Shown: in pieces, positions 17,131 through 25,563 of the stretch
How the letters are laid out: every line of letters begins with the position of its first letter
Numbering within the stretch: position 1 is the stretch's first letter
NCBI GenBank assembly: GCA_014695325.1
Contig: JACJNZ010000079.1
Span: 1 to 64,000, forward strand
Length of the DNA stretch: 64,000 bases
Reading direction: 5' to 3'
From: Cyanobacteria bacterium FACHB-502
GTDB taxonomy: Bacteria; Cyanobacteriota; Cyanobacteriia; Elainellales; Elainellaceae
Notes under the pieces: model-generated
Database searches by the model: none
Seen by the model: the letters and a program-made list of their open reading frames with translations, nothing else
Told to the model about the DNA's origin: nothing
Position numbers and translations under genes: made by a program

Positions 17131-18764
17131 GACGCAATGTTAGTAGTAATGGGCCAGCCATGTCCGTGAGGTTCAACCTGTGGCTTGCCGATGTCGAGAC
17201 ACTGACTCACAAAATAAGTGTGATCCAGATTGACGAGCCATGCCCAGGCAGCATCACCCTTGGCGGTAAAGCCTTCTTTGCCATCCCACTGTGCCGCTTT
17301 CCAGAACGCGATCGCCTCTGCTTCCATGGGTGCTCCCATTGCTAAATCGAGGGTTTCATCGATCGCAGTATTAGCGTAATAGCCCGCATTGTAAAAGTCG
17401 CCTTTCGCAGACTTGCTGTGGTAGAGGTTGTACATTTCTGTCTGATCATGGCTGCCCCAGCCGAACAAGATGACACTGCTGTGCATCATGGGCTTAATGT
17501 CATCCCAGCTTTTTCCCTCGACATTGGCGCGAATGCCGATCGGTTTAATCATTTCAGCAACAGACAAAGCAAGTGCCTGACGGGTACTGTCACTGGCAGG
17601 ATAGAGCAGCGTAAATTCTGCGGGTAAGCCGTTCTTTTCAACGACACCATCGCCATTGGTATCCCGCCAGCTACCCTCTGCCAAAATCTGTTTTGCCTGC
17701 TCCGGGTTTGCATCTTCGATCTTGGCGTCAGGCTGCTCCCATGCCAGACCGCTCACGGGACCATAGGCAGGTGAACCGTAACCTTCTAACACCCCTTCGA
17801 CCAGTGCCTGACGATCGATCGCCACATTAATTGCCTGCCGAATCGCTGCGTCTGCGGTGACATTATTGCCCACGGGTCTACCATCCGGCGTTTTTTTGGC
17901 GTTGCTACGCGGAAAAGGAAACATCAAGCCGCGATTGTCCACGCTGGTCACGTCATACAGCTTCATGTTGTCGATCTGCTGTACGGCAAGCGATTGAGGC
18001 ACGGCTGCCACCTGCGCCTGTCCTGATTTAACCGCTGCAAATGCGGCATCTTCCTCCACAAACAAAAATACCAGTCGCTTGATGGCAGGCGATTCTCCGT
18101 AGTAGTCGGGATTTGCCTCCACAATCAACTGCTGTCCCTCATCCCACTGCACTAACTTGTAAGGACCAGAGCCGATCGGGTTTTGAGCATAGTCCTTTCC
18201 GTGGGCATGTTTAGGGACAATCCCCAGCGTTACGAGTCGGTTGACGAAGGTGCTTTGGGGCTGCTTTAAGCGCAGTTCTACCGTGTCATTGTCAATCGCC
18301 ACAGCTTGATCGAGGACAGTCACATCGGTTAACCCGCCGCTCTCTGCGGCTTTGTTGAAGGTATAAGCCACATCTTCGGCAGTAACCGGTTTGCCGTCTG
18401 AGAATTTTGCATCCGGTCGAATGTTGACTGTCCAAACTTTGCGATCGGGACTGACACTGTAATCAGTCGCCAAGTCATTGACTAATTCCAGATTCTCATT
18501 GCGTCGGAGCAAGGTACTGTGGAATAGCGGCGAACCATAGCGTCCCCATCCCAGAGTGGGATCGTAACCTTCCTCACTTTCACCCCCGATCGCCAGCACA
18601 ATCTGTTCGGAAGAACCTTGCTGAGAATTCTGAGAGGCGATCGAGCTATTCTGCTGCAAAGGCTGCTGCGCCTGCTGAGAATTGGAGGGAGCACAGGCAG
18701 AAATTGTTTGTACGAGAAACAAGAGTCCTGCTGTGTAAGACGAGATTCTGAAGTGAAGAGGCAT
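17109..18764 (-). CDS. Extracellular solute-binding lipoprotein, family 5 (NikA/CntA-like)
   Basis: A 551-aa SBP_bac_5 protein that captures the substrate for the importer. The N-terminus is a lipoprotein signal (LLFLVQTISAC, lipidated Cys at residue 24), then a Gln/Ser-rich linker. Family segments include VWTVNIRPDAKFSDGKPVTAEDV and NPIGSGPYKLVQW. The C-terminal region contains HGHGW, whose His residues could contact a metal chelate, in keeping with NikA/CntA-type proteins; nickel or a metallophore is inferred, a peptide substrate is not excluded. It is the first gene of the five-gene operon. Confidence 0.85.
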   Translation of the reverse strand: MPLHFRISSYTAGLLFLVQTISACAPSNSQQAQQPLQQNSSIASQNSQQGSSEQIVLAIGGESEEGYDPTLGWGRYGSPLFHSTLLRRNENLELVNDLATDYSVSPDRKVWTVNIRPDAKFSDGKPVTAEDVAYTFNKAAESGGLTDVTVLDQAVAIDNDTVELRLKQPQSTFVNRLVTLGIVPKHAHGKDYAQNPIGSGPYKLVQWDEGQQLIVEANPDYYGESPAIKRLVFLFVEEDAAFAAVKSGQAQVAAVPQSLAVQQIDNMKLYDVTSVDNRGLMFPFPRSNAKKTPDGRPVGNNVTADAAIRQAINVAIDRQALVEGVLEGYGSPAYGPVSGLAWEQPDAKIEDANPEQAKQILAEGSWRDTNGDGVVEKNGLPAEFTLLYPASDSTRQALALSVAEMIKPIGIRANVEGKSWDDIKPMMHSSVILFGWGSHDQTEMYNLYHSKSAKGDFYNAGYYANTAIDETLDLAMGAPMEAEAIAFWKAAQWDGKEGFTAKGDAAWAWLVNLDHTYFVSQCLDIGKPQVEPHGHGWPITTNIASWKWTCQ

Positions 18765-19315
18765 ACTGAAATACTGCGAAGGGGTAGCGGCTTAAAATCT
18801 TTACAATGACACAAGATTTTCCCTGGTTCATCCGAAAAGTTGAGTTTTATTAGTGATGAACAGTATCACTTCAATTCAAAACAGAGCAATCCAGGGGGGA
18901 GGGATAAACGCATCAAAAAACAAAAGTTTTTGTTTTTCTTAAACCCTTTGCAGCTTATCGTTAGAAGTATTTCTGTTTCTGAATAAGAAAATGTAGTTCG
19001 TCAACCCCTCCGAGAGTTAAATTAGCGTCGGCTTTAGTAAAGAGCCTAAACTCTAACCGGCTGCAATCCACTCAAGGGAAAAAGAGCTATTGCTCCCTCC
19101 TGTCAAGAAGCTCCGCGTTGAATGGAAGGTATCTATCTAGAAAGCACTAAATCTATTAAAGGCGATGGCTAAAGAAAATCTAAAGCTTCAGCACCATCCG
19201 GATTGCTTAATTGGAACCTGAACATAAAATTAGTTCTACTTAAGTTTCTCCAGTTCAATCAACAGCGTGTTGAGTCTAAATTCATACAAGCAATACCCGT
19301 TCTGTTAGGGGTGTT
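18765..19315. other. Importer promoter region and gene-free stretch
   Basis: 551 bp upstream of the importer operon. The only clear structure is a dyad AGTGAT-N7-ATCACT, listed separately. The rest (18900-19315) holds no recognised gene or RNA. Confidence 0.5.
18852..18870. promoter_or_regulatory. Candidate operator dyad upstream of importer operon
   Basis: Perfect inverted repeat AGTGAT-N7-ATCACT, 88 bp before the binding-protein start. It could bind a dimeric metal-responsive regulator. It does not match the NikR box (GTATGA-N16-TCATAC). Confidence 0.35.
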
Positions 19316-19489
19316 ATGCGTCAATATTTCTTTTACTCAGTAATCAGTTCGCTACTTACTGTTGGAGTTTCCCTAACAGCTTTGGGAGTGGATGCTTCCG
19401 AGCTGCGAGAATCACTGATTGCCCATCAGTACATAAATCCTGAAAATATTCGAGCGACCGTTCACCTGGAACCTGATGACTCTCCCTAG
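19316..19489 (+). pseudogene. Secreted protein, cut after 57 codons by an IS110 relic
   Basis: MRQYFFYSVISSLLTVGVSL begins a classic signal peptide ending near LGVDA. The mature part (ASELRESLIAHQYINPENIR onward) stops at TAG exactly where IS110-related sequence starts. The fragment is too short for a family call. It is probably the remaining 5' end of a longer secreted-protein gene. Confidence 0.45.
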
Positions 19490-20623
19490 ATTCCCGTCTT
19501 TCAGATTCTGGAATCCACGGGGTTAGAGGTCAAACTGGTTAATGCTCACCACCTCAAAACTGTTCCTGGACGAAAGAGTGACGTGCTTGATTGTCAATGG
19601 CTCCAGAAATTACACACCTATGGCTTGTTAGCAGGGTCATTCCGTCCTGATGACCAAGTATGCGTATTGCGAAGCTATGTCCGCCAACGAGGGCGACTGA
19701 TTCAAAGCGCAGCGGTGCATATTCAACGCATGCAACATGCCCTCATTCAAATGAATCTGCATTTGCATAAGGTGATCAGCGACATTACCGGCTTAACGGG
19801 AATGGCAATTATTCGAGCGATTGTGGCGGGAGAACGGGACCCTCAAGTTTTAGCCGCCCTCAAGCATTCGCGGATTCGGAGCAGCCAGGACGAGATTGCC
19901 AAAGCCCTCAGCGGCAATTACCGGACAGAGTTAGTGTTCGTTCTGCAACAAGAGCTAGCGCTCTACGATTTGCATCAACAGCAGATCGCTGCTTGTGATA
20001 CGCAAATAGAGCAGTGTCTCCTGAGGTTTGAACCAAAAACTGATCAACCCCCGCCAAGGGCAAGAAACAAGCGGCGGAAGACAACTCAAAACGCGCCTGC
20101 TTTTGACTTGCGGGGATAGCTATACCGAGTGAGCGGCATTGATTTTACCCAGATTAATGGACTTGATGCGCTGAGCGTCCAAACCATTCTCTCCGAGGTA
20201 GGCTTAGATTCCAAGCGCTTTCCCAGTGCCAAACACTTCTGTTCCTGGTTAGGATTATGTCCTGGGACCCGGATTACGGGGGGCAAGCCCCTGAGTTCTC
20301 AGACTCGCTCAGTAGTGAATCGGGCAGCAAATGCTTTTCGCTTAGCGGCTCAAGCGGTCAGACAGAGCCACTCAGCTTTAGGGGCATTCTATCGCCGCCT
20401 GCGGTCCCGTTTAGGAGCACCCAAAGCAATTACAGCAACGGCTCACAAGATTGCTCGTCTGTTTTACAAACTGTGGTCTGAGGGAGGAGCCTATGCTGAC
20501 CCTGGTGAAAACTACTATGAGCAAAAGTATCGAGAACGCCTAGTGAAGCACTTGAAGAAGACAGCCCAGTCTCTCGGCTTTGAAGTTGTGCTTCAGTCCT
20601 CAGTTATTCAAAGTGTTTCTTGA
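19490..20623 (+). pseudogene. Degenerate IS110-family transposase
   Basis: The sequence is homologous over its length to the intact IS110 transposase at 22923. The N-terminal ~75 codons with the first two catalytic acids are missing. The frame reads IPVFQILESTGLEVKLVNAH, keeps the KSDVLDCQW motif, is broken by one in-frame TAG (20117-20119, RG*LYRVSG), and continues to SSVIQSVS. The Ser-containing C-terminal motif is changed to CPGTRITGG. Confidence 0.85.
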
Positions 20624-20628
20624 GAGAG

Positions 20629-20676
20629 GGATATTTGAATTACGTTGTTGAGCAGGATCATCGAACCCTCAAGTCA
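20629..20676 (+). pseudogene. IS6-family transposase fragment
   Basis: Sixteen codons read GYLNYVVEQDHRTLKS, the conserved C-terminal block of IS6/IS240 transposases containing the catalytic Glu (VEQDHR). It is trapped between the degenerate IS110 and the MFS gene. Confidence 0.55.
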
Positions 20677-20805
20677 ATAAATTATGAAGCCGACGATGGA
20701 GTGCAATCAAGCGGAAACGGCTGCCGTGTTATTTCAGCGGATCTTGCGTATCTTGGAGGAACCCACTTTGATGTGCGGGTGATCGATTTCCAACCCATCC
20801 ATACC

Positions 20806-22380
20806 ATGTCAAACCCGATTAAACCACCCTGCGATGAGGGTGTAATTCGTTCCCAACCTTGCTCTACTCCCTGTCAGCGCAGCCACCGAATTTGGATACT
20901 GGTTGCCACAATTCTCGGTTCTAGTATGGCATTTATCGACAGCACTGTCGTCAACGTTGCCCTGCCGACACTACAAACCCAGTTGAATGCAACTGTTTCT
21001 GATGTGCAATGGGTCGTAGAATCCTATGCCCTATTTGTCGCAGCCTTGATTCTAGTGGGAGGATCACTGGGGGATCATCTGGGACGGCGACGAGTATTTA
21101 TGTGGGGAGTAGCACTATTTGCGATCGCTTCGCTGTGGTGCGGCTTATCCTCCACAATCGGACAACTCATCCTAGCACGGGGTATTCAGGGTATCGGCGG
21201 TGCCTTGCTGATTCCAGGCAGCCTCGCGATTATCGGAACTTCTTTTCCAGACGAGCAGCGCGGTGCGGCAATCGGCTTTTGGTCTGGGTTTACGGCAATC
21301 ACCTCTGCTGCAGGTCCAGTGCTTGGGGGGTGGCTAATTGAAACCTTTTCCTGGCGATGGGTATTTTTGATTAACCTGCCCCTTGCCGCGATCGTGATTG
21401 TGATCAGCCGCTGGTGTGTCCCCGAAAGCCGTGATCCTCAAGCTGCTAAGCTCGATTGGTTGGGAACAGGACTAGCGATCACGGGTTTGGGTGTTGTTAT
21501 GTACGGGTTGCTGGAGTTTCCCAAGTTGGGGTTTGATGCCATTGTGATTGGAGCGATCGCCAGCGGCATTTTGATTTTAGGCGGATTTTTGTGGCTGGAA
21601 TCGCGCCTAATCTCCCCCATGATGCCACTGAGTCTGTTTCGCTCTCGAACCTTCAGCGGTGCCAATTTGCTAACGCTGTTGCTCTATGCGGCTTTGGGAG
21701 GTGCTTTGTTCTTCCTGCCCTTTAATTTGATTCAGATACAAGGCTATTCCGCAACGGCTGCCGGTGCTGCCTTGGTTCCGTTCCCGCTCATTATGTTTTT
21801 TCTCTCGCGCTGGTCAGGGGGATTGGTGGATCGCTACGGTGCCCGCCTGCCTTTGATGATGGGTCCTACAATCGCAGCAATAGGATTTGGTTTAATGACG
21901 CTTCCGGGAATTGGCGGCAGCTACTGGACCACCTTCTTTCCCGCTGTGGTAGTGCTAGGGCTAGGAATGGCAATTTGTGTGGCTCCGTTAACCACAGCGG
22001 TGATGAATGCCGTGAGTGAGCGATTTGTGGGAGCTGCTTCCGGTGTGAATAATGCCGTTTCTCGCATTGCCAGTCTGCTTGCGATCGCCCTCTTCGGTAT
22101 CGTTATGCTCAACCGATTTAACGAGAGTCTGAATGGGCGGATTGCAGCTCTGCCCCTCTCTCCGACTGCCCTACAATTCCTAGACGCTCAACGCATCAAC
22201 CTAGCGGCGGCAGCCCTTCCACCTGGATTAGATAGCGGCGTGGAGACTGCATTGAGGAGTGCGATCGCTGAATCCTTTGTGGATGGATTTCGGATGGTGA
22301 TGGGCATTGCAGCTGGGTTAACAGTTGTCAGTGCTATCACAGCAATGGTCATGATTGAGCGTAGGCGGGCTAAGGCTTGA
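20806..22380 (+). CDS. DHA2-type MFS drug/proton antiporter (EmrB/QacA-like)
   Basis: A 524-aa transporter with about 14 membrane helices, expected to expel small organic compounds in exchange for protons across the inner membrane. Helix 1 carries the DHA motif GSSMAFIDSTVVNVALP. Motif A is GDHLGRRRVFMWG between helices 2 and 3, and the antiporter motif C region is SAAGPVLGGWL. The start is placed at ATG 20806; the open frame extends further upstream only because it runs through an IS6 fragment. Its 3' end overlaps the IS6 relic on the other strand. IS110 copies lie on both sides, so it may have arrived as a mobile cassette. Confidence 0.88.
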   Translation: MSNPIKPPCDEGVIRSQPCSTPCQRSHRIWILVATILGSSMAFIDSTVVNVALPTLQTQLNATVSDVQWVVESYALFVAALILVGGSLGDHLGRRRVFMWGVALFAIASLWCGLSSTIGQLILARGIQGIGGALLIPGSLAIIGTSFPDEQRGAAIGFWSGFTAITSAAGPVLGGWLIETFSWRWVFLINLPLAAIVIVISRWCVPESRDPQAAKLDWLGTGLAITGLGVVMYGLLEFPKLGFDAIVIGAIASGILILGGFLWLESRLISPMMPLSLFRSRTFSGANLLTLLLYAALGGALFFLPFNLIQIQGYSATAAGAALVPFPLIMFFLSRWSGGLVDRYGARLPLMMGPTIAAIGFGLMTLPGIGGSYWTTFFPAVVVLGLGMAICVAPLTTAVMNAVSERFVGAASGVNNAVSRIASLLAIALFGIVMLNRFNESLNGRIAALPLSPTALQFLDAQRINLAAAALPPGLDSGVETALRSAIAESFVDGFRMVMGIAAGLTVVSAITAMVMIERRRAKA

Positions 22381-22659
22381 TAGGAGTTGATTGTCTTCTG
22401 AGTAATTCAGCGTGAAAATTGCCAAAGTGCTTAATCGCCTCATCCTCCTTAAGTCTCTCCATTGCCGTTGGGTAAGCCGCATTCTTATCCACTGTTATCA
22501 CTCGCGGCGATTGAGTGCGCTGACCCTTCAAGACTTTACGAAAAAATCTTGCGGCAGCTTTCGCATCTCGCTTGGCGCTCAGCATAAAGTCGAGGGTATT
22601 GCCCTGGGAATCGACAGCACGATACAGATACTTCCACGCTCCCCTGACTTTGATATAAG
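22370..22659 (-). pseudogene. IS6-family transposase, C-terminal piece
   Basis: The middle part of an IS6 transposase read on the minus strand: YIKVRGAWKYLYRAVDSQGN, then DFMLSAKRDAKAAARFFRKV and RVITVDKNAAYPTA (second catalytic Asp). It continues the N-terminal piece at 24290-24543 across the IS110 insertion. The final block with the catalytic Glu is missing; the frame runs into the MFS gene. Confidence 0.75.
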
Positions 22660-22916
22660 CCTTTTACAAACAAGAAATTGTTTGTTTGGGATGGAAGAAA
22701 CACAAAGTCCGGCACTGAGTATATGCTCTACAGTTGGAATAATGCCCTAGCAGTTGAGACCGATTAAACACTGGTGCGTGAGCGCCCGTATATAAGCCTG
22801 GTTCTGGATGGTTGTGGTTAAGACATTGGTGAAGTGAATCTCACTATCCCGTTTAGGAGACTGCATCGACAACACCCTCCGGGCTAGGGCAGTTTGACAA
22901 ACCTGCCCTTGAGGAG
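22660..22916 (+). ncRNA. Candidate bridge-RNA region of IS110
   Basis: 257 bp of non-coding left end. In IS110-group elements this part produces a bridge RNA whose loops pair with target and donor DNA. Here it contains ATATAAGCC (22790-22798), identical to the left insertion junction (22653-22661), and TTTAGGAGAC (22851-22860), close to the right end (CTTAGGAG). The fold was not computed. Confidence 0.4.
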
Positions 22917-22922
22917 TTGACC

Positions 22923-24281
22923 ATGAGTGAATCCAAGCATGAGTTACCCGTGATCAATGCGGATGCAGCAGGAATCGACCTCGGTGCAGATTATCACTGG
23001 GTCAGTGTTCCTGAAGACCGTGATTCTCAATGTGTTCGTCGCTTTAGGTGCTTTACAGCTGACCTCTACGCGATGGCCAAGTGGCTACATGAGTGCCGGA
23101 TCAAAACGGTCGCAATGGAAGCAACAGGGGTCTATTGGATTGCTGTATTCCAAATCCTGGAAACGCAGGGGTTTGAAGTCAAGTTGGTCAATGCTCGTCA
23201 GGTTAAAACCGTGCCAGGACGTAAGAGCGATGTTTTGGATTGTCAATGGTTGCGACAGTTACACAGTTATGGCTTACTGGCAGGCTCCTTCCGCCCGGAT
23301 GACCAGATTTGTGTCTTGCGCAGCTACATCCGGCAACGCGATACTCTGATCAAAAGTGCTAGTAGCCACATCCAACGGATGCAGAAGGCGTTGACGCAAA
23401 TGAATGTACAACTGCACCGTGTCATCAGTGATATCAGTGGCGCTACAGGGCTTGCTATTATTCGAGCCATCGTGGCTGGAGAGCGAGACCTGGATCAACT
23501 GGCAGCACTCAAGGATGTTCGCATGCGAGCGACGACTAAAGAGATTGCAGCAGCACTCAAGGGGGATTACCGGAGTGAACTGGTGTTCGTCTTGCAACAA
23601 GAGTTGCATCTCTACGAGGTCTTTCAGGCTCAAATTGCAGCCTGTGATGTTCAAATTGAGCAGTGTTTGAACCAGTTTTCTAACCGAGCTGATGTCGCAA
23701 CCGCTCCACTGCCCCCTGCAAAACGACGGGGTAAAAAGCAACCTGGGAATACTCCCGCGTTTGATTTACGAACCCATCTGTATCGCATGAGTGGAGTGGG
23801 CTATACCCAAGTCGATGGCTTTGGCGGATTAACGGTGCTAACGCTGTTGTCAGAACTGGGGTTAGACCCATCCCGGTTTCCCTCTGCCAAGCATTTTGCT
23901 TCCTGGTTGGGGTTGTGTCCAGGGAGTCGCATCACGGGTGGAAAACGAAAAAGCTCTAAGACCCGACCCGTTGCCAATCGAGTTGCAACCGCTCTACGCA
24001 TGGCTGCCCAAACGCTTGTTCGCTCCCAGTCAGCCCTCGGTGCCTTCTACCAACGGATGCAAGCCCGTCTTGGTACTCCCAAAGCCATTACCGCAACCGC
24101 TCATAAACTAGCACGCATCTTCTATCACCTCTGGAAGTCAGGGGACCCCTATATAGACCCAGGTATGAATGCTTATGAGCAGCAGCACCGAGAACGAGTC
24201 GTCAAGAATCTCAAGAAAAAAGCTTTGGCTCTGGGGCTAGACCTGGTTCCTCGCTCTTCTGATCCAGAGTGTGTTTCTTAG
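22923..24281 (+). CDS. IS110-family DEDD recombinase
   Basis: A 452-aa transposase. The start is ATG 22923 with GAGGAG just upstream. The N-terminal RuvC-like DEDD domain shows AAGIDLGADYHW (first Asp), KTVAMEATGVYW (Glu), and KSDVLDCQWLRQ (the two remaining Asp). A coiled-coil middle follows, then the Transposase_20 domain with SGVGYTQVDG and GLCPGSRITGGK, whose Ser is the likely nucleophile. The frame is complete, so it may be active. Confidence 0.92.
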   Translation: MSESKHELPVINADAAGIDLGADYHWVSVPEDRDSQCVRRFRCFTADLYAMAKWLHECRIKTVAMEATGVYWIAVFQILETQGFEVKLVNARQVKTVPGRKSDVLDCQWLRQLHSYGLLAGSFRPDDQICVLRSYIRQRDTLIKSASSHIQRMQKALTQMNVQLHRVISDISGATGLAIIRAIVAGERDLDQLAALKDVRMRATTKEIAAALKGDYRSELVFVLQQELHLYEVFQAQIAACDVQIEQCLNQFSNRADVATAPLPPAKRRGKKQPGNTPAFDLRTHLYRMSGVGYTQVDGFGGLTVLTLLSELGLDPSRFPSAKHFASWLGLCPGSRITGGKRKSSKTRPVANRVATALRMAAQTLVRSQSALGAFYQRMQARLGTPKAITATAHKLARIFYHLWKSGDPYIDPGMNAYEQQHRERVVKNLKKKALALGLDLVPRSSDPECVS

Positions 24282-24289
24282 GAGTTTCG

Positions 24290-24543
24290 TCCACCCTCCA
24301 CGAGTCATTCGTCGGTTTCAGGTGTCGTCGAATCCGTTTGTCTAGCTCTGGCGCATACTTCAGCACCCAACGATTGATCGTTGCGTGATCCATCCCCATG
24401 CCTCGCTCCTGCATCATCTCTTCCAAATCCCGGTAGCTGAGGGAATAGCGGTGAGTCCAGTCCTGCAGGCGGGTCTCCCGCCGTAGGGAACTGGCGAACC
24501 CGAAGGGCAATACCAGCGGACATTAAGCAAGATGATTTCGGGC
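24290..24543 (-). pseudogene. IS6-family transposase, N-terminal piece
   Basis: Read on the minus strand: FKWRYFLPEIILLNVRWY, then an inserted palindromic repeat shifts the frame, then RYSLSYRDLEEMMQERG and HLKPTNDSWRVDET up to the IS110 junction. Both the insertion of IS110 and the repeat inactivate it. Confidence 0.8.
24451..24509. repeat. Palindromic interspersed repeat inside IS6
   Basis: About 55 bp with the cyanobacterial interspersed-repeat look, containing CAGGCGGGTCTCCCGCCGTA (GGCGGG-TCT-CCCGCC stem) and CTGGCGAACCCGAAGGG. It interrupts the IS6 reading frame between RWY and RYSLSY. Confidence 0.55.
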
Positions 24544-24628
24544 AAGAAATACCGCCATTTGAACAGGGAGGACGTAAACATTGGAGAGCGAGTCAGGGGA
24601 GTTGGGCTTGTCCTACCTTACCATTGAC

Positions 24629-24702
24629 CAGTTTTTGCGACACAACCGGGAGGAGAGGGGGTACTGCTTACCTTACCACCCACCAGTTTTTGCGCCACAA
24701 CC
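24629..24702. repeat. Two tandem IS6-type terminal repeats
   Basis: CAGTTTTTGCGACACAACC (24629-24647) and CAGTTTTTGCGCCACAACC (24684-24702) lie 55 bp apart in the same orientation, both preceded by CCTTACCA. The first is the outer end of the split IS6. Confidence 0.6.
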
Positions 24703-25020
24703 TTTGATGGTGAGCTTACAGTTTGATGGACTAAAGTCTGGTGATGATGCAACTCAAGAGCCGTTACTTGAAAAACTTCGTACTCATGCTTGTTGGCAAT
24801 CATCAAGTAGTTGGACAAGTCGCTTTCACAACTTACAGCTGACCATTCAGCCTTACATCTATTTCTCTGTACTCAAGCCTTGGTTATCAGTGTTTGCAGT
24901 TCCATCACTAGAGCGAGGTTTTTCGTATCTAATTCAGAGGCTCAATCTGTTTTCTGGTTGGCAACATTGTATTGCTCCAAGTGACAGTTCTTCTTCGTCT
25001 GCTTAGTGTGATGAATGAGG
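24703..25020. other. Gene-poor stretch between IS relics
   Basis: About 318 bp. An open frame on the plus strand (24581-25006) crosses two IS6 ends and has no recognisable family; it is not called as a gene. Confidence 0.4.
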
Positions 25021-25191
25021 GATAAGCGTTGCTCTGGCTGCGGCTATGTTTCTCCCACAAGGTCGCTCGATATTCGTGCATGGGACTGCCCCAATTGCAA
25101 GACTCATCACGCTAGGGGTAGCAATGCAGCATTGAACCTTTTGGCGGTGGGATTATACCGTGTCAGTCTGTCGAGCGACCGTAAAACCTGA
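25021..25191 (+). pseudogene. TnpB C-terminal zinc-ribbon relic (IS200/IS605)
   Basis: 57 codons with the TnpB ending: DKRCSGCGYVSPTRSLDIRA, WDCPNCKTHHARGSNAALNL and a short tail to TGA. The CxxC...CxxC ribbon and the (D/N)AALN motif are diagnostic. The nuclease part is missing. Sequence downstream resembles the 3' end of such elements. Confidence 0.75.
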
Positions 25192-25563
25192 AGAGAGTAA
25201 ATCTCGGAAGGCAGGGGCTACGCAGCAGAAACCTAAATTGTGAGGATTAGGAATCTCTCGCCACACCGCTAGGTTGATGGTGAGATACAACCTACTTCAG
25301 ATAAATGATCGTCAGTAAACGATCGCAAGCAACATTTGCCCAACCTAACTAAGCCACGCTCGAATGAACCCTCAAACAACATCCGTGAACTGCTTCCCCT
25401 GATTAAGAGACATAGCGAGAGAATCGGGCAGCTGCCGGTTTATGGGAAGAATCCATTCCAGAATCTTTAACTTACTTAGTCACGATAGAATATCGAAACA
25501 CCCTGATGGAAGCTGTATTGTTCCCCTGTACGCACCCTATCTTTGACATCGTTGAGGTTATTT
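25192..25563. other. IS605-type right-end remnant and leader of CHAT gene
   Basis: 25192-25270 looks like the structured 3' end of a TnpB element, including CCTAA/TTAGG pairing at 25232-25251, a candidate omega-RNA remnant. The rest up to the CHAT-TPR gene shows no recognised feature. Confidence 0.35.

Larger units (their letters stand above)
22660..24284 (+). mobile_element. Intact IS110-family element inserted in IS6
   Basis: The element splits the IS6 transposase within the WRVDETY-IKV segment. Left junction is GATATAAG|CC and right junction is CTTAGG|AGTTTCG, so an AG (CT on the other strand) occurs at both borders, as expected for an IS110 core dinucleotide. There are no inverted repeats. 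The long non-coding region is upstream of the transposase, as in the IS110 group rather than IS1111. Confidence 0.75.

Noticed and set aside
18852..18870. NikR box
   Set aside because: Half-sites and spacing do not match GTATGA-N16-TCATAC.
20620..20805. Longer N-terminus for the MFS exporter
   Set aside because: The upstream frame encodes an IS6 transposase block (VVEQDHR), so the real start is ATG 20806.
24581..25006. 141-aa plus-strand open frame
   Set aside because: It runs through two IS6 terminal repeats and shows no family features.
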